NCBI GenBank assembly: GCA_036365515.1
Contig: CM070874.1
Location: forward strand, 248,497,930 to 248,561,929
DNA from: Torymus aiolomorphi
Taxonomy: Eukaryota; Arthropoda; Insecta; Hymenoptera; Torymidae
Reading direction: 5' to 3'
DNA length: 64,000 bases
Positions 1 through 10,849 of this stretch are shown here, one piece after another. The stretch's first letter is position 1; each line of letters starts with the position of its first letter. The position numbers were made by a program, and so were the translations under genes. The notes beneath the pieces were generated by a model. It saw only the letters and a list, made by a program, of their open reading frames with translations. It had not been told where the DNA came from and made no database searches.

Positions 1-98
1 GTTTAAAAAAATTAAAAAGTTTACACAAGATCAGACCGTCATTAAGTTTAAATGACCTTCAAATGAACGTCAAGCTCCTTCTTGAACTATGTTCTGAG

Positions 99-513
99 TA
101 CATGTTTGGACGTAAAGTTTCACACTCTTTCCGATTCCGCTAAAAAAATAGGGGTTACCATTTAAAAAAATGAGGTTGACCTCGAAATAACCTCAAAAAT
201 GAGGCTCAAAATGAGGTTCAAGGTCGAATCAGAGGTCACCTTCAAGTCTTCGTTCGAACTTACCAAACCTTACCTTTGTTTGTTTTGTTTTACCACTGAA
301 CTCGCGAAATTTTTAAGAAATCATACTTTGACCTCAATTTGACCTCTGGGGGCAACCTCAACCTCATACCTTAATACATATCCGGACGTAAAATTGTCCG
401 CTCTTTCAGATTCTGCTATAAAAAATAGGGATTACCATTTAAAAAAATGAGGTTGACCTTGTAATAACCTCAAAAATGAGGTCCAAGGTCGAATCCAAGG
501 TCACCATTGGATT
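99..513. repeat. Imperfect direct repeat, ~275-bp spacing, TGACCTC-rich
   Basis: Two similar ~140-bp blocks (about 99-240 and 373-513) each run from a GGACGTAAA word through an ATAGGG(G/A)TTACC word to a cluster of GAGGTTGACCT, AACCTC and AGGTC words. The words GAGGT and ACCTC recur many times between 170 and 510. No open frame spans it. It is an old diverged tandem duplication; the source element is not recognised. Confidence 0.7.
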
Positions 514-610
514 CCTCGTAAAAAATTACTACAAAGGCGACCTTAACATTTTCCAATAGTAATTCAGCTGAGAAATTATTTGGGTGTTTCCAGACTTTTT
601 GGACACGCTG

Positions 611-630
611 TATATATATATATATATATA
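611..630. repeat. (TA)10 microsatellite
   Basis: Pure TA dinucleotide run directly after the words TTTTTGGACACGCTG, a configuration common at the ends of insect interspersed repeats. Confidence 0.9.
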
Positions 631-1105
631 TTGTGGTTTTAGGGGACACATTTTACAGCATCACAGGTGAGTAATCTCGATGGAATAGTGTATCGAACAG
701 TATTTTTTGACACGACGTATACAATACTAATTCAGCGTAATCTTAAACGTCAGAGAACGCGAAAAAAAGAGTTTTTAAAGCCGATAAGTTTTTAAAGCCC
801 ATTTAGCTCTTGGTGCACATACCAAGAGAAAAATGTACGGTAGAAATAACTATTTGATATAGCAAATAGAAATATTATTAAATTTACAATGTTTTTGGGA
901 AACCTACACTAAAATATTTAATAGATAATTATAAGATTTTGGTAATAAATGCGCTGTCTTATGCTGAATATCTAATACTTAAAATTATAAGATTTTCTGA
1001 TAACTTTTACAAAAAATGTATCGTATTTATATTCTAATTTATAAATATGGATCAAAATATGTCATCATCTACTATTTTTCATGGTCAGATTAGTTTTTTG
1101 CCTTA
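631..1105. other. AT-rich stretch with no recognised feature
   Basis: No open frame, RNA gene or repeat that I can recognise. It ends at the left target-site duplication of the solo LTR. Confidence 0.5.
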
Positions 1106-1110
1106 CAACT

Positions 1111-2319
1111 TGTTTGGGAATTAGCAAGGTTTTTGAATTTCCCGCGGTTGCGCGTCAGAGGTATATCTCAGGAGGCGGTCGCGCGATGACAGCACTCATC
1201 AGCTTCTCTCCGGAACAGCTGACTCGCTACGCTGATTAGCCGAGCATGGCTGGCTAAAATCATGCTGTATCTCTCACTCTTCCATATGTAAATGGGAGAG
1301 ACGGGGATTTTACTCTCGCCTCGGTGACAGGTTCAACGAGGAAGAAGGCGGAAATTACTTTCACTCAAACTCTCTCTCAGTAACGGACTGCGACGTGGAA
1401 AGCCTCACTCTGCACCTTCGGCAATTCTCTTTCTATAAACTCAAGTTTAGTCACTCTCTCTCTACATGGACATCTCATACGACGTCGTCTCACACGGAAG
1501 CTTATCATATGGCACTGTTTCTCACACAGTATAGTCTCACACGGCATCTTCTCACTGGCTCTCGATCACACCTGCACTTATATCTTCACATCAATGATCA
1601 TCAAGTGCAGTGTGTGCCAACTCGACAGCTAGCTCGCCTCGAGGCAACACCTCACTGCAACTGCTATCTTAATACTCAAGCGTCTCTCTAAAAAAGGAAA
1701 GTTCATTGGCTCGACTCACACGGACTTTCTTACCAAAGCTCACAGCTCTTTTCTCACTAGTTTTCCTCATCTGGCGCAACTCATCCTGCCTCTGTATCAT
1801 AGGCTGTGCATCGCAATATGCTTTCTCACCATCTTCAAGATTAATATAATCGCTATGAAGCTAGGGTAACCTCTCATACACGTACATCCATTTTGTTGAT
1901 ACAAGTAAGCAGTGATACGACGTGAATGTACTCTGCACATGTACTTCTCGGCTACTGTCAGATAACGTTAATTAATAATATTAATTGTTATCATTTATGC
2001 TAGCAGTGTCTTGACTGTGAGACTCAACGGAATTTCTCAGCACGACTCAGCAATTTCTCTGCATAACTCACTCACACACAAGAACACTCAAACTTCTGCA
2101 ACTCTTTTATAACACTTACACACAACTTTGTAACACCAATTTTATTTAACTTTTGTACTACGACTGTAATTTTAATAATCATTGTAAATATGTAATAGTT
2201 ATTTTAATTTTCATACTTTTTACAAAATATAGTGAACTTAACTTGTTAATTAGTATGTGACTCAAATTTATTTCAAACACCCAGAGCATGTCCTCATTAT
2301 ATTATGGCTTTCTCAAACA
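1111..2319 (-). mobile_element. Solo LTR of a BEL/Pao-type retrotransposon
   Basis: On the minus strand it starts TGTTTGAGAAAGCC and ends TTCCCAAACA, so it has TG...CA ends with TGTTTG/CAAACA inverted termini. It is flanked by perfect 5-bp duplications CAACT (1106-1110 and 2320-2324). The minus-strand start, including the words for ATAATGAGGACATGCT, and the end (AACCGCGGGA...AATTCCCAAACA) match the LTRs of the element at 57213-63828. It is 1209 bp, shorter than those LTRs (1644 and 1649 bp), and diverged in the middle. No internal sequence is attached, so this is an LTR-LTR recombination product. The minus strand is rich in TGAG/GAGTT words like its relatives. An ORF at 1395-1691 on the plus strand lies wholly inside the LTR and is not taken as a gene. 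Confidence 0.88.
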
Positions 2320-2324
2320 CAACT

Positions 2325-2841
2325 GTTCTTATATTTTATGATTGTGCCCCTATTGCACCATGCAATCTAGTACTTTTATAGTAACTGTTACAATAATTTT
2401 CTCTGGGTTTACCATATTTCTACTAACGATGTACTCTTTTTCGTTTTTTTTTTTTTTTATCATAAATCGGCATTATTAGGCACGGCAACCACGCGCTTAT
2501 TAAAGTATTTTTAATTTTTATTTAATTATTATTTTCCTATAATAAAATCTATTTTGGACGGTCGAATTAAAATTATTGCAATATATTTTGTAACAATTAT
2601 CGATGATTTTTCTAAAAATTTCCGAAAATCTTTTGCGGGCAATAAATAATGACAAAATTTCGCTACTCAAGTAGCGTGCGTTACAAACTGTCGCCCGCGG
2701 CTTTAAAAGCTGCCACTTTAGTCCCGCCTAATAGGTAAAAATGCGCGAAAATCCCGTTTGTGTTATAAAAAGTACTTTAAACATAGATAATTATTAAATT
2801 GTAGTTTTAAGATTGAATAAAAGTTGTTTTTGAATTAGCAG
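2325..2841. other. AT-rich intergenic or intronic sequence
   Basis: No gene recognised. It contains a poly-T run near 2444-2458 and a pyrimidine-poor lead-in to the candidate splice acceptor at 2838-2841. Confidence 0.4.
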
Positions 2842-3059
2842 ATCAAGAAGGATTTCCTTCAATCCAAAGAACGAAGTTCACGATAGATGATAATGAAAAA
2901 TCAATTGATACTTTAACTTCTACCACTGTAGAAGATGTTTTATATAATAAAAACGATAGTATGAATATTAAGGGAAAGGATGATATAGTACACGAAGAGA
3001 AAAGATCAATGGACTTGCAAAAACAACAAACAGCTGCACATAATTTTTCGGATGTAAAT
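2842..3059 (+). CDS. Candidate internal exon of an unrecognised host gene
   Basis: A 73-codon open stretch (frame from GAT at 2841) lies between a possible splice acceptor (TTGAATTAGCAG, ending 2841) and a strong donor (AAT|GTGAGTAA at 3060). The encoded peptide is hydrophilic and acidic, rich in D, E, K, N, S and T, with no hydrophobic segment and no domain I recognise. It is not part of the flanking solo LTR or the mariner. The mariner at 3251 would lie in the downstream intron. I cannot identify partner exons; a pyrimidine-rich acceptor at about 4520-4540 is only a guess. It could equally be a chance open stretch in AT-rich DNA. Confidence 0.3.
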
Positions 3060-3250
3060 GTGAGTAATTAATTTTTAATCTACGTTTGGCACCATTTACA
3101 TTATGTTGCAATGTCTTATTACTTTTCAATTTTTCAATTTTTCATTCTTAACTGTAATAACTATATACCCAATAGAAATTCTAAAAGATGCATTCAGAAT
3201 AATTATATAGCAAAATTTATTACATTTGTAATATATCTTACAGTATTTTA

Positions 3251-4487
3251 TTGGGTGTTGGAATTAATTCGTAGCATTTTACAAGAGATGGCACAAGTAG
3301 TACAATATTTCGTTGTTACCTACAGTAATGTATACATCGTAAGCAGCTATCATAGGAAGTCATTTACCGTAAATAACCTTTTTTCAAATCATAAATAACA
3401 ACACTTTATAATTTATTGAATATGTCAAAATTTGTGCCGAATAAAGTATTTTTGGGGGAAGTTTTGCTTCATTACTTTAATATGAACAAAATTGCAGCTG
3501 AAGCTCATCGTATTTTAGTGGAAGTGTACAGTGAACATGCTCTAACTGAGCAAACGTGTCGAAAGTGGTTTGCACGATTTAAAGCTGGTGATTTCGACTT
3601 GGATGAGAAGGAGCGACCTGGTTAGCCAAAAAAATTTGAAGATAATGATTTGGAGGCATTGCTCAATGAAGACTCATGTCAAACACTTAAAGAATTGTCT
3701 ACGCCATTGGGAGTTGACTTATTAACAGTGGGAAAACGTCTTAAAAGTTTGGGCATGATCCAGAAGGAAAGACATTGGGTCCCACGTGAATTTAAACCAA
3801 GGGTTATTGAGAGACGTTTTTTCACGTGCGAACTGCTGCTCCATTGGCAGAAAAGAAAAGGTTTTTTGCATCGAATTATTACTGGTGATGAAAAGTGGAT
3901 GCATTATGACAATACGAAGTGTAGAAAGTCATGGGTTAAGCCTGGCGAACCATCAACATTAGTGGCAAAGCCCTATATCCATGGGTCAAAGCTCCTGCTC
4001 TGTATTTGGTGGGATCAGAGGGGTGTCATTTACTACGAACTCCTAAAACCGCATGAAACCGTAACTGGGGCTCTCTACAGACTGCAACTGAGGCGTTTGA
4101 ACCGTGGATTGAAAGAAAAATGGTCGGAATACTCCGAAAGACACGAAAAAGTCATTTTGCTGCACAACAATGCTCACCCACACGTTGCAAAACCGGTAAA
4201 AACATACCTGGAAACACTTAAATGGGAAGTGCTACCGCAGCCGCCGTATCCTCCAGATATTGCTCCTAGCGACTACCACTTGTATGAAGATTGTAAAAAA
4301 TGGGTCGATACGTGGATTTCATCTAAAGACGAAGAGTTCTTTCGACGCGGTTTTTGTTCACTGCCCGAAAGATGGTCAAAAGTAGTAGAAAACGATGGGC
4401 AATACTTTAATTAATGCATTTTTCATGTGAAATAAATAATAATTTTTCATTAAAAAAAAAACGCTACAAATTAATTGCAACACCCAA
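3251..4487 (+). mobile_element. mariner (Tc1/mariner) element, near full length, inactive
   Basis: The ends are inverted repeats: TTGGGTGTTGGAATTAATT at the left, and the reverse complement of GCAACACCCAA at the right, matching over about 30 bp with few mismatches. TA dinucleotides flank both ends (3249-3250 and 4488-4489), the mariner target duplication. Length is 1237 bp, close to the usual ~1.3 kb. It carries one transposase reading frame with an internal stop and a short deletion. Confidence 0.95.
3422..4414 (+). pseudogene. mariner transposase, degraded
   Basis: Cut-and-paste transposase of the IS630/Tc1/mariner superfamily. The N-terminal paired HTH region is at 3422-3622, followed by a TAG stop at 3623-3625 directly after an RPG tripeptide, where an RPGRP linker is expected. 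The catalytic domain then runs to 4414. The first catalytic Asp sits in TGDEKW. The second, normally in HDNARPH, reads HNNAHPH, so Asp is replaced by Asn (a G to A change). The third Asp is in PPDIAPSDYHL. Straight after SDYHL about 14-15 residues usual in mariners are missing in frame. The C-terminus, ending DGQYFN, is normal. The stop, the lost catalytic Asp and the deletion each argue against activity. Confidence 0.95.
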
Positions 4488-5374
4488 TATTATATAATAA
4501 TAAAATTATAGTAATTTTCCTATTTTTTTTATTCCTTATAGAGGTATCAGCTCCAGGCCATGTCCTCATCTATTTGTTTTTTATCTGTGGAGAATGCATT
4601 AAGGGTAGAGTACCGTTGAAAATGATCAAAAATTCGATTTTCTTTTTTTTATTACAAAAATGTAATCTATAACTCTTTGACTTTAAGAAAAAACCATGTT
4701 CACACATAAATTTGATAATATAATATTTTCTTTCATATTTTTCGAAAATTGTATCTATTAATTTTGTTGTCCATTTTACGCCTTTTTTCATAATTGCATT
4801 CAAATTCAAAGACGCTTTACCGCTAATTTTTTAAACCGTTTTATATCTTTACGAGTAATACTCTATAAAGTGTACCTACTACCAATCCAATAAGTTCACG
4901 TTTTACCAGTACAACATCAATATGTTTTAGCAAGAGCAGTCAAATTTTAATGATTCTAATTTTAATTTTAATTTACATGGTTTTCATATAAAATACTGTT
5001 GATAAGCCCAGAAGTTTCATACAGTATGTTATATAGTTTTTTTCGTGTAGAAAACTTATGCTTTCACCAGTCAACTTGAGAAATACCCATCTCTGGCACA
5101 CAGTAAACAATCAAGCAGACGAGAATCCATATATGAGCATATCCACCGAATTTTTAATTTTCGTGTTACTGAGCTAGATCTTTCATATAAATGAACCTAG
5201 TTAACGTTCAAATACATAGAACTATTAAACAAAATTTTCTTGAAATCGCACTTCATTTTTATCAAGATCAACAGTGGCGATCATGACTAAAACATGTCTT
5301 GAACTTTGACCTATATAGAATGAAGAAAAGTGCTTCAGAAGGTGTGCCTTAAAAAAATTTAGAACTTTTTTTTC

Positions 5375-5641
5375 ATGCCCAAAATTGAAAATTCGGTGGA
5401 TGTGCTCATATCTGTTTATTCTGTTTTGGAGTATTTTTACTGTTTTGAAGACTCAAAAATGCATTCTCTGAATAGATGTTGCCATGCAGAAAGAGAACGA
5501 CTCACCAAAAGACAGGCTCATCTGAGTTTACTCAGGGAAAAGACCAAAATAAAAATGGAGCTCTGTAATCTGCCAAGTAAAGAACAGCCACCTGTTGATT
5601 ACAGTAGACGAAAATTTCTTCTTGTATATGCGTCAGTGTAG
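5375..5641 (+). other. Unrecognised 88-codon ORF inside the TTAA element
   Basis: A peptide with a charged helical middle (AERERLTKRQ) and no domain I can name. Its first 40 bp form one arm of the 45-bp inverted repeat inside the element, so the start is doubtful. It may be an upstream part of the transposase region, or noise. Confidence 0.2.
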
Positions 5642-5799
5642 TCAAAACTTTTAGAAAATATTAACTGCAGTGAGTGTAGAGAGCAAGAGCTTAGTACACA
5701 ATGTCTGATGAGATTGGGCACTCTTGAAAAATAGTATTGAAGTGTATGTCTCGCGGTTGGGTGCCTGGAGAGAGTCATTCGAGCCCTCGTACAGAAGCC

Positions 5800-6300
5800 A
5801 AGCAATGCTGTCCTTATTTAGTGAATAAAAAAATTGTGAACAGCGTTAATTCTATTGGTTTAGGTTTTGCTGCTCTAGAGTGATTTTGTGCTATCATGAA
5901 CATGAACAGCTTATCCAAGAATGCGTTCCAATTGCAGTTGAAAGCACAACATAAAGAAGACAGTGCCCTCAAGGATATTGCACTTCGAACTGCTCATCAG
6001 AAAGTTTATGAAGCACACGATAATATGTTAAGTAGTAGTATTTATGTACTACAAAAACTCAGTTCATGAAATACGCATTGACAACTGGTAAAGTTCATCC
6101 AAGTACTTCCAGATTTGCTGAGCAACGAGACGCTGTAAGGGAGTTGAGGCAGTTAGAAGCAGGAACATCGCAAAGGACAGCAGTACATCAAAAGAAAAAG
6201 TATGGGCCCGTTCAGAAGGAAGAAAAAGATTCCTTTTATAAGGCAGAAAGTTGTGAATTCTGTTTTAAATTATGTTTATCTTTAAATGCACTTTTCTAAT
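5800..6300 (+). pseudogene. Fragment of a Mutator-like/Kolobok-type transposase
   Basis: One frame runs from about 5812 through VNKKIVNSVNSIGLGF, a TGA stop at 5881-5883, then FCAIMNMNSLSKNAF and on to a stop at 6067-6069. The pattern N-x-x-I-V...IG-x-G-x-x-x-L-x-x-FC-x-x-MNM is the conserved core of the Mutator-like transposase domain family, which is widespread in insects and, as I recall, linked to TTAA-targeting elements. A second frame (6066-6299) gives a basic, helical tail. At least one stop and one frame change are present and the catalytic region is not seen, so it is dead. Family assignment is from memory of the motif only. Confidence 0.5.
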
Positions 6301-6789
6301 AACTTAATTTTATGATATTCAAAATGTTCCAGGCGCCTGAAATTTTTTTGCACCTTTGTGACTTTTGTTTTTACATATTCTGGAACTAATTTAGAAAACT
6401 TCTACCCGGAGGTAGAATTGATTTGATTTTTATTTTTTAGTTGGAAGTTTAAACGTTATTAAAATTTATTACATTTTTATTATTTTTATTTTAAAACTAC
6501 TCAATCTAACTGTATAAAAAAAAAATTCATCTTCCATTAATTAGCTCGAGGTAGATTTTGCATATTCGATGCTGAAAATATATACTTATCACAGGAGGAG
6601 AAAAAAAAATTGAGGCGCTGGGAATGTTTTGAATTAAATACTATGTTAGCAGTAATTTTAGGGATAATTTCAAATGTAATCGATGAAAGTTGTAACGTTC
6701 CAGACTGCGTTTTAACATATTTTAAATTTATCTTTATTAACTATGTATGTGGAGAAATGATTTATGAGAAAAACGCGTGTTCCCGTGCT

Positions 6790-7610
6790 GGACTCGAGTG
6801 GAATCTTACCTATAGGATATACCTGTGACAGGAGGAAAGACGCATATCCTAGGGAAGTCTCCGGCGCTCGAATGCTCCGGGTCGTTGCCCAGGGTGTGTC
6901 TTAGGGATACGGGACAGTAGCGGTTCTTGAAAGTCCCACTGCCGTGCCAAGTCAGGCGGGATAACAACGAGAGTTGAAGCAACTCTTTGCCTGCCGCAGA
7001 AAGGAAGTTTCGGGTACATAGTGGTCCTCGAAAGTTCCACTTAATAGCCTGAGGATGGATAGGTGGGAGAAAAGAGAGAGAGAGAGAGAGAGAGAATGAT
7101 TCTAATAAATTAATTGAAGTAATACAAGGATCTAGGTAAAAAATGATATTATTGATGCATATATATATACACACACACATGAGTTTACACAGGGTAGCAA
7201 GTGTGGTAAGGCCAGTGCCGTGCTCGCGGAGCTCTTACCACTGTCTTCTCAAGTGAGGAAATGAGTACCCGCCGCTGCGTGTCAGCGCCTTTTATACCCG
7301 AAGGCGATATGTCCATCTCTCTCGCTCGCCTATGTCTCCCTTGTGCAGTGCCACTACACCGCTGTACATTGGCGGGGAGAGTAACAGAGTAGGATAAGAG
7401 GAGAGGTAGACCGCTGTACAAAATTTACATATCAGCGAAGTGAGGTTCCCCCACTTTGCTTGCCTCGCATATGAGTACAGATAACAAGATAACAGATAGA
7501 TAGAAGAAGGAGCGGGTCGAGGTATAGGTGTGTACGTACGCTTGTTTTTGACGGTCGATAACGCAGAGACCGTTACAAAGTCATTCAAGATCGGCAAAAA
7601 ATCATATTTC
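6790..7610. other. GC-richer non-coding segment with simple repeats
   Basis: This segment has clearly higher GC than its surroundings but no open frame I can support. It contains a (GA)n run at about 7072-7095 and a TA/CA run at about 7157-7180. It lies within the TTAA element and might be its regulatory or captured sequence. Confidence 0.4.
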
Positions 7611-7692
7611 TTTGTGTAATTTATGTTAGTGTATTAATCCACATTTCATTTAAAGGGAAACAAGAATTTTCTCAACTGTACTCTACCCTTAA

Positions 7693-7897
7693 GGTGATGT
7701 GATACCCACACTATTACTCAATTCTGGGTTCCTGTTTTTCTCCTTCAATTTTAAACTTTTTGAAAAAAACTCTTTGACACGTTTTAGGTTTAATAAAGAA
7801 CTACAACGTATTAAAGAGTTTTTTTCTTAAAATTAAAATTTGAATGAGAAAAAAACGGGAACCCACTTTTGAGTAATAGCGTGGGTATAGCATCACC
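7693..7897. mobile_element. TTAA MITE, 205 bp
   Basis: Flanked by TTAA at 7689-7692 and 7898-7901. The left end GGTGATGTGATACCCAC and the reverse complement of the right end GGTGATGCTATACCCAC form a TIR of about 40 bp. No coding content. It shares each flanking TTAA with its neighbour. Confidence 0.88.
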
Positions 7898-7901
7898 TTA
7901 A

Positions 7902-8924
7902 CCCATTAAGTCCTGAATGGACGAATTTTCACTAAAGTTTTCAACGCTTATATTTTATGTGAAAATGAATTGTAAAAAGTATATGAATAAGCGTATTCGA
8001 TGTAAAATTTGATGAACTTTTAGAATCTTTCGTTAGATTTTTCAAAAAATTAAACTGTCGAACACTGTACATGATTTTTTCCAAAAAAAGATGGTTTTCA
8101 AAAAAAAAAAAAAATTTTCATTTCGATTTTTCAAATGGAATGCATTTAAGATTTAATGATCAAAATGCAGAAAACGTGGCCTCGAGACCTAAACTTGAAA
8201 ATCTAACGATTTAGGTTTTGAAAAAAAATTTTAAAACACAAAATGGCGGCTGAAACGCAGAAAAATCATAAAAATCTTCTGAAATTATTTACTCGAAAAA
8301 GATGGACTTCAGAGAAAAACTTTACTGAAGAAAAAGTTCTTAGAATTGATTAAAGAACACGCTGGAATTTTTTCAGAAACATAAGAAGCGTTTTTAAATT
8401 TTTCAAAATTTGAAAATTTTGAAAAATTCTGAAATTTGCCAAAAGGTTCTGGAAAAATTCCAGCATGTTCTCTGATCAATTCTAAGAACTTTTTCTTCAG
8501 TAAAGTTTTTCTCTAAAGTCCATCTTTTTCGAATAAATAATTCCAGAAGATTTTTATGATTTTTCTGCGTCTCAGCCGCCATTTTATGTGTTTTAAAATT
8601 TTTTTTCAAAACCTAAATCGTTAGATTTTCAAGTTTAGGTCTCGAGGCCACGTTTTCTGCATTTTGATCATTAAATCTTAAATGCATTCCATTTGAAAAA
8701 TCGAAATGAATAATTTTTTTTTTTTTTAAAACCATGTTCTTTTGGAAAAAATCATGTACAGTGTTCGACAGTTTAATTTTTTGAAAAATCTAACAAAAGA
8801 TTCTGAAAGTTCATCAAATTTTACATCGAATGCGCTTATCCATATACTTTTTACAATTCATTTTCACATAAAATATAAGCGTTGAAAACTTTAGTGAAAA
8901 TTTGTCCATTCAGGACTTAATGGG
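7902..8924. mobile_element. TTAA fold-back element, 1-kb near-perfect palindrome
   Basis: Flanked by TTAA at 7898-7901 and 8925-8928, with termini CCCATTAAGTCCTGAATGG and its inverse. Two ~510-bp arms are inverted copies meeting near 8413, with only scattered mismatches; the arms include A/T runs and the words GTGGCCTCGAGACC and GGTCTCGAGGCCAC. A 1-kb transcript would fold into one long hairpin. The CCC...GGG ends with TTAA fit piggyBac-type non-autonomous elements. The small ORF at 8403-8609 is part of one arm and is not a gene. Confidence 0.92.
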
Positions 8925-8928
8925 TTAA

Positions 8929-9288
8929 GGGGATGTGAGTACCGACGTTATTTTTCAAACGAGCATAACTCATGCAAATATCAATAGAATTATCCAGAAA
9001 AAAATCTGCATATAGTGTTTGCGTGTACGGAGCGCTTGACAGACGTCTTATTCCAAAAAAATGATGAGAATTTATTTAATTAAATAAAAACCGTACTGTC
9101 GGTAAGTAGGAATCTACAATTGACCTACTTTTCAAACGAGCATAACTCACGCAAATATCAATAGCATTATTCAGAAAAAAATCTGCATATAGTGTTTGCG
9201 TGTACGGAGCGCTTGGCAGACGTCTTTTTCCAAATAAATGTTAGAATGTTGATTTAAAAAAATATTGAAATTAGGGTTTCACATCCCC
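8929..9288. mobile_element. TTAA MITE, 360 bp, with internal direct repeat
   Basis: Flanked by TTAA at 8925-8928 and 9289-9292, with ends GGGGATGTGAG and TTCACATCCCC. Two ~100-bp direct repeats lie inside (about 8952-9050 and 9130-9232), each with the words GAGCATAACTCA and GTGTACGGAGCGCTTG. A truncated copy of the right end is at 25820-25931. Confidence 0.85.
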
Positions 9289-9292
9289 TTAA

Positions 9293-10849
9293 GAGTATTG
9301 TGTCATTAGAGTACGGTCTTCCAAGACTCCGGATGCCGACTACAATAGTTAATGTGCCATAGCTTAAAAAATCAGAGTAGTACATGTGTACGGGAGAATG
9401 TAAGTACACGGAGAGAAATGTTCGTATCGTTAACTGGAGACTCAGGCTAAAACGGCCTGCGTGACTCGGATAGTAGGCATAAAGCTAGCATTACTTGAGT
9501 ATCCGGTAGTTTCTGTCTGATAGTCAACAGTAAAGAGATTTTTTTGCACGTTCACGAATTCTTAATAATTTATTTTGTTTAGCTAAATTATAATAGAAAA
9601 GCATATTATAATTATGATTCACTTATGTAAATCGTATATAAGCTACGTAAAGTTTATTTATTTGTGTGCAAATATTGTTTGCATCTCCTAACCTCAGAAA
9701 AACATGCGACTGTTATGTTTACGTTTACAGAGGACTCAGGCAAAAACGGCCTAAGAGTCCGGCATTCGGCGCTTGGCTACATGCACTAACCTTGGCGGAT
9801 AAAAATAAGGTTATGTTTACGGAATTTTTCTCTCTGTGTATACAGTATATGGGTATAAATGATACGTGCGCATACAGTCACTTAAAAAAACGCGTTTTTC
9901 TGTATATGTTCCTCTCAAGCATCTGTCTTAGCCCAAATATTCCATACGGATACGACGTTTACACTACCTTTTCTCGAAAACTATACATGTCATAGCTCTG
10001 AATTTTGTTGATAAACTTTTAACTATAATGATAAACTAGCGACAATTCCTAGCTCTCTTACGCCCACTCGTATGATAAATATACCATAAGATATCTCTTT
10101 ATTTAACGGATAAATATAAATGGATAATGGGTGTGTATCGGTTGATGAGAGTGTTTGTAGGTATATGTGGCATATTTTTAATGGACCAAATATAATTTTG
10201 AAATATACTGTACTGAGAGTGAGAGGTTAAGCCGTATTTTAATAAAATACATCATAATTCATAAAATACATCATAGTTAAAAAAGTAAAGTACTCAATAC
10301 ACGGACAAAGAGAAAATTGGCACTAGGATTCGACAACAGTAAAATCCACTATTGTTTAAATTTGTTCCGTAGTCAAATCAATATTGAGTTAATTTAGATC
10401 TTGGAATTATTACAAAATCAATTAGATATCTATTGAGGTTATGTTTCAGAAGAAAGTATAGGTCAATTTTTGTCTGATCTAACATTTCACTCAATTTGCA
10501 TAACGCAGTAGTCGGGCATATTGAAAAACATATGTCCGAGTACTGCGTCAAAGCGATGTCCGAGTGTTGCATTCAACTCGATATAGGACGTCCAACTACT
10601 GCGGTCTTGTTTACATTTTTTTAAACTTACTTTTTAATTAACATAAAAAATCATCTTAGAGTCTTTTTCTTTGCCTAAATAAACAAAATTAACCCTAAAT
10701 TAAAAGTAAGACCTTGAAGCTTTCAATAATTTGCCTTATTGGCTCTAAAATCATCGTCCGTTTAAAAATGAGCCCCAAAAGTGTCCGATTATTGAGTATT
10801 TTACCTTATACTCGTATAGTAGATAGATAGATGCTTAGTTTTATAAAGG
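9293..10849. other. AT-rich stretch, no gene recognised
   Basis: The only structure noted is a repeated hairpin-like word (ACTCAGGC-T-AAAACGGCCT near 9441 and ACTCAGGCAAAAACGGCCT near 9734) about 290 bp apart. The ORF at 9666-9995 has no recognisable domain. Confidence 0.4.

Larger units (their letters stand above)
4603..7688 (+). mobile_element. TTAA-flanked DNA transposon with ~20-bp TIRs (Kolobok- or piggyBac-like)
   Basis: TTAA flanks both sides (4599-4602 and 7689-7692). The left end GGGTAGAGTACCGTTGA pairs with the reverse complement of the right end, GGGTAGAGTACAGTTGA, with one mismatch. Length 3086 bp is right for an autonomous element. Inside are broken transposase pieces (5800-6300), a 45-bp inverted repeat (5122-5165 against 5375-5415), and a GC-richer segment (6790-7610). 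The TTAA duplication fits both piggyBac and Kolobok. The transposase remnant resembles the Mutator-like transposase domain family found in insect Kolobok-type elements, so Kolobok is the better guess. Confidence 0.7.

Noticed and set aside
1395..1691. 98-codon ORF
   Set aside because: Lies entirely within the solo LTR, antisense to the element.
9666..9995. 109-codon ORF as a gene
   Set aside because: No domain, no splice or promoter context, and AT-rich surroundings where such frames occur by chance.
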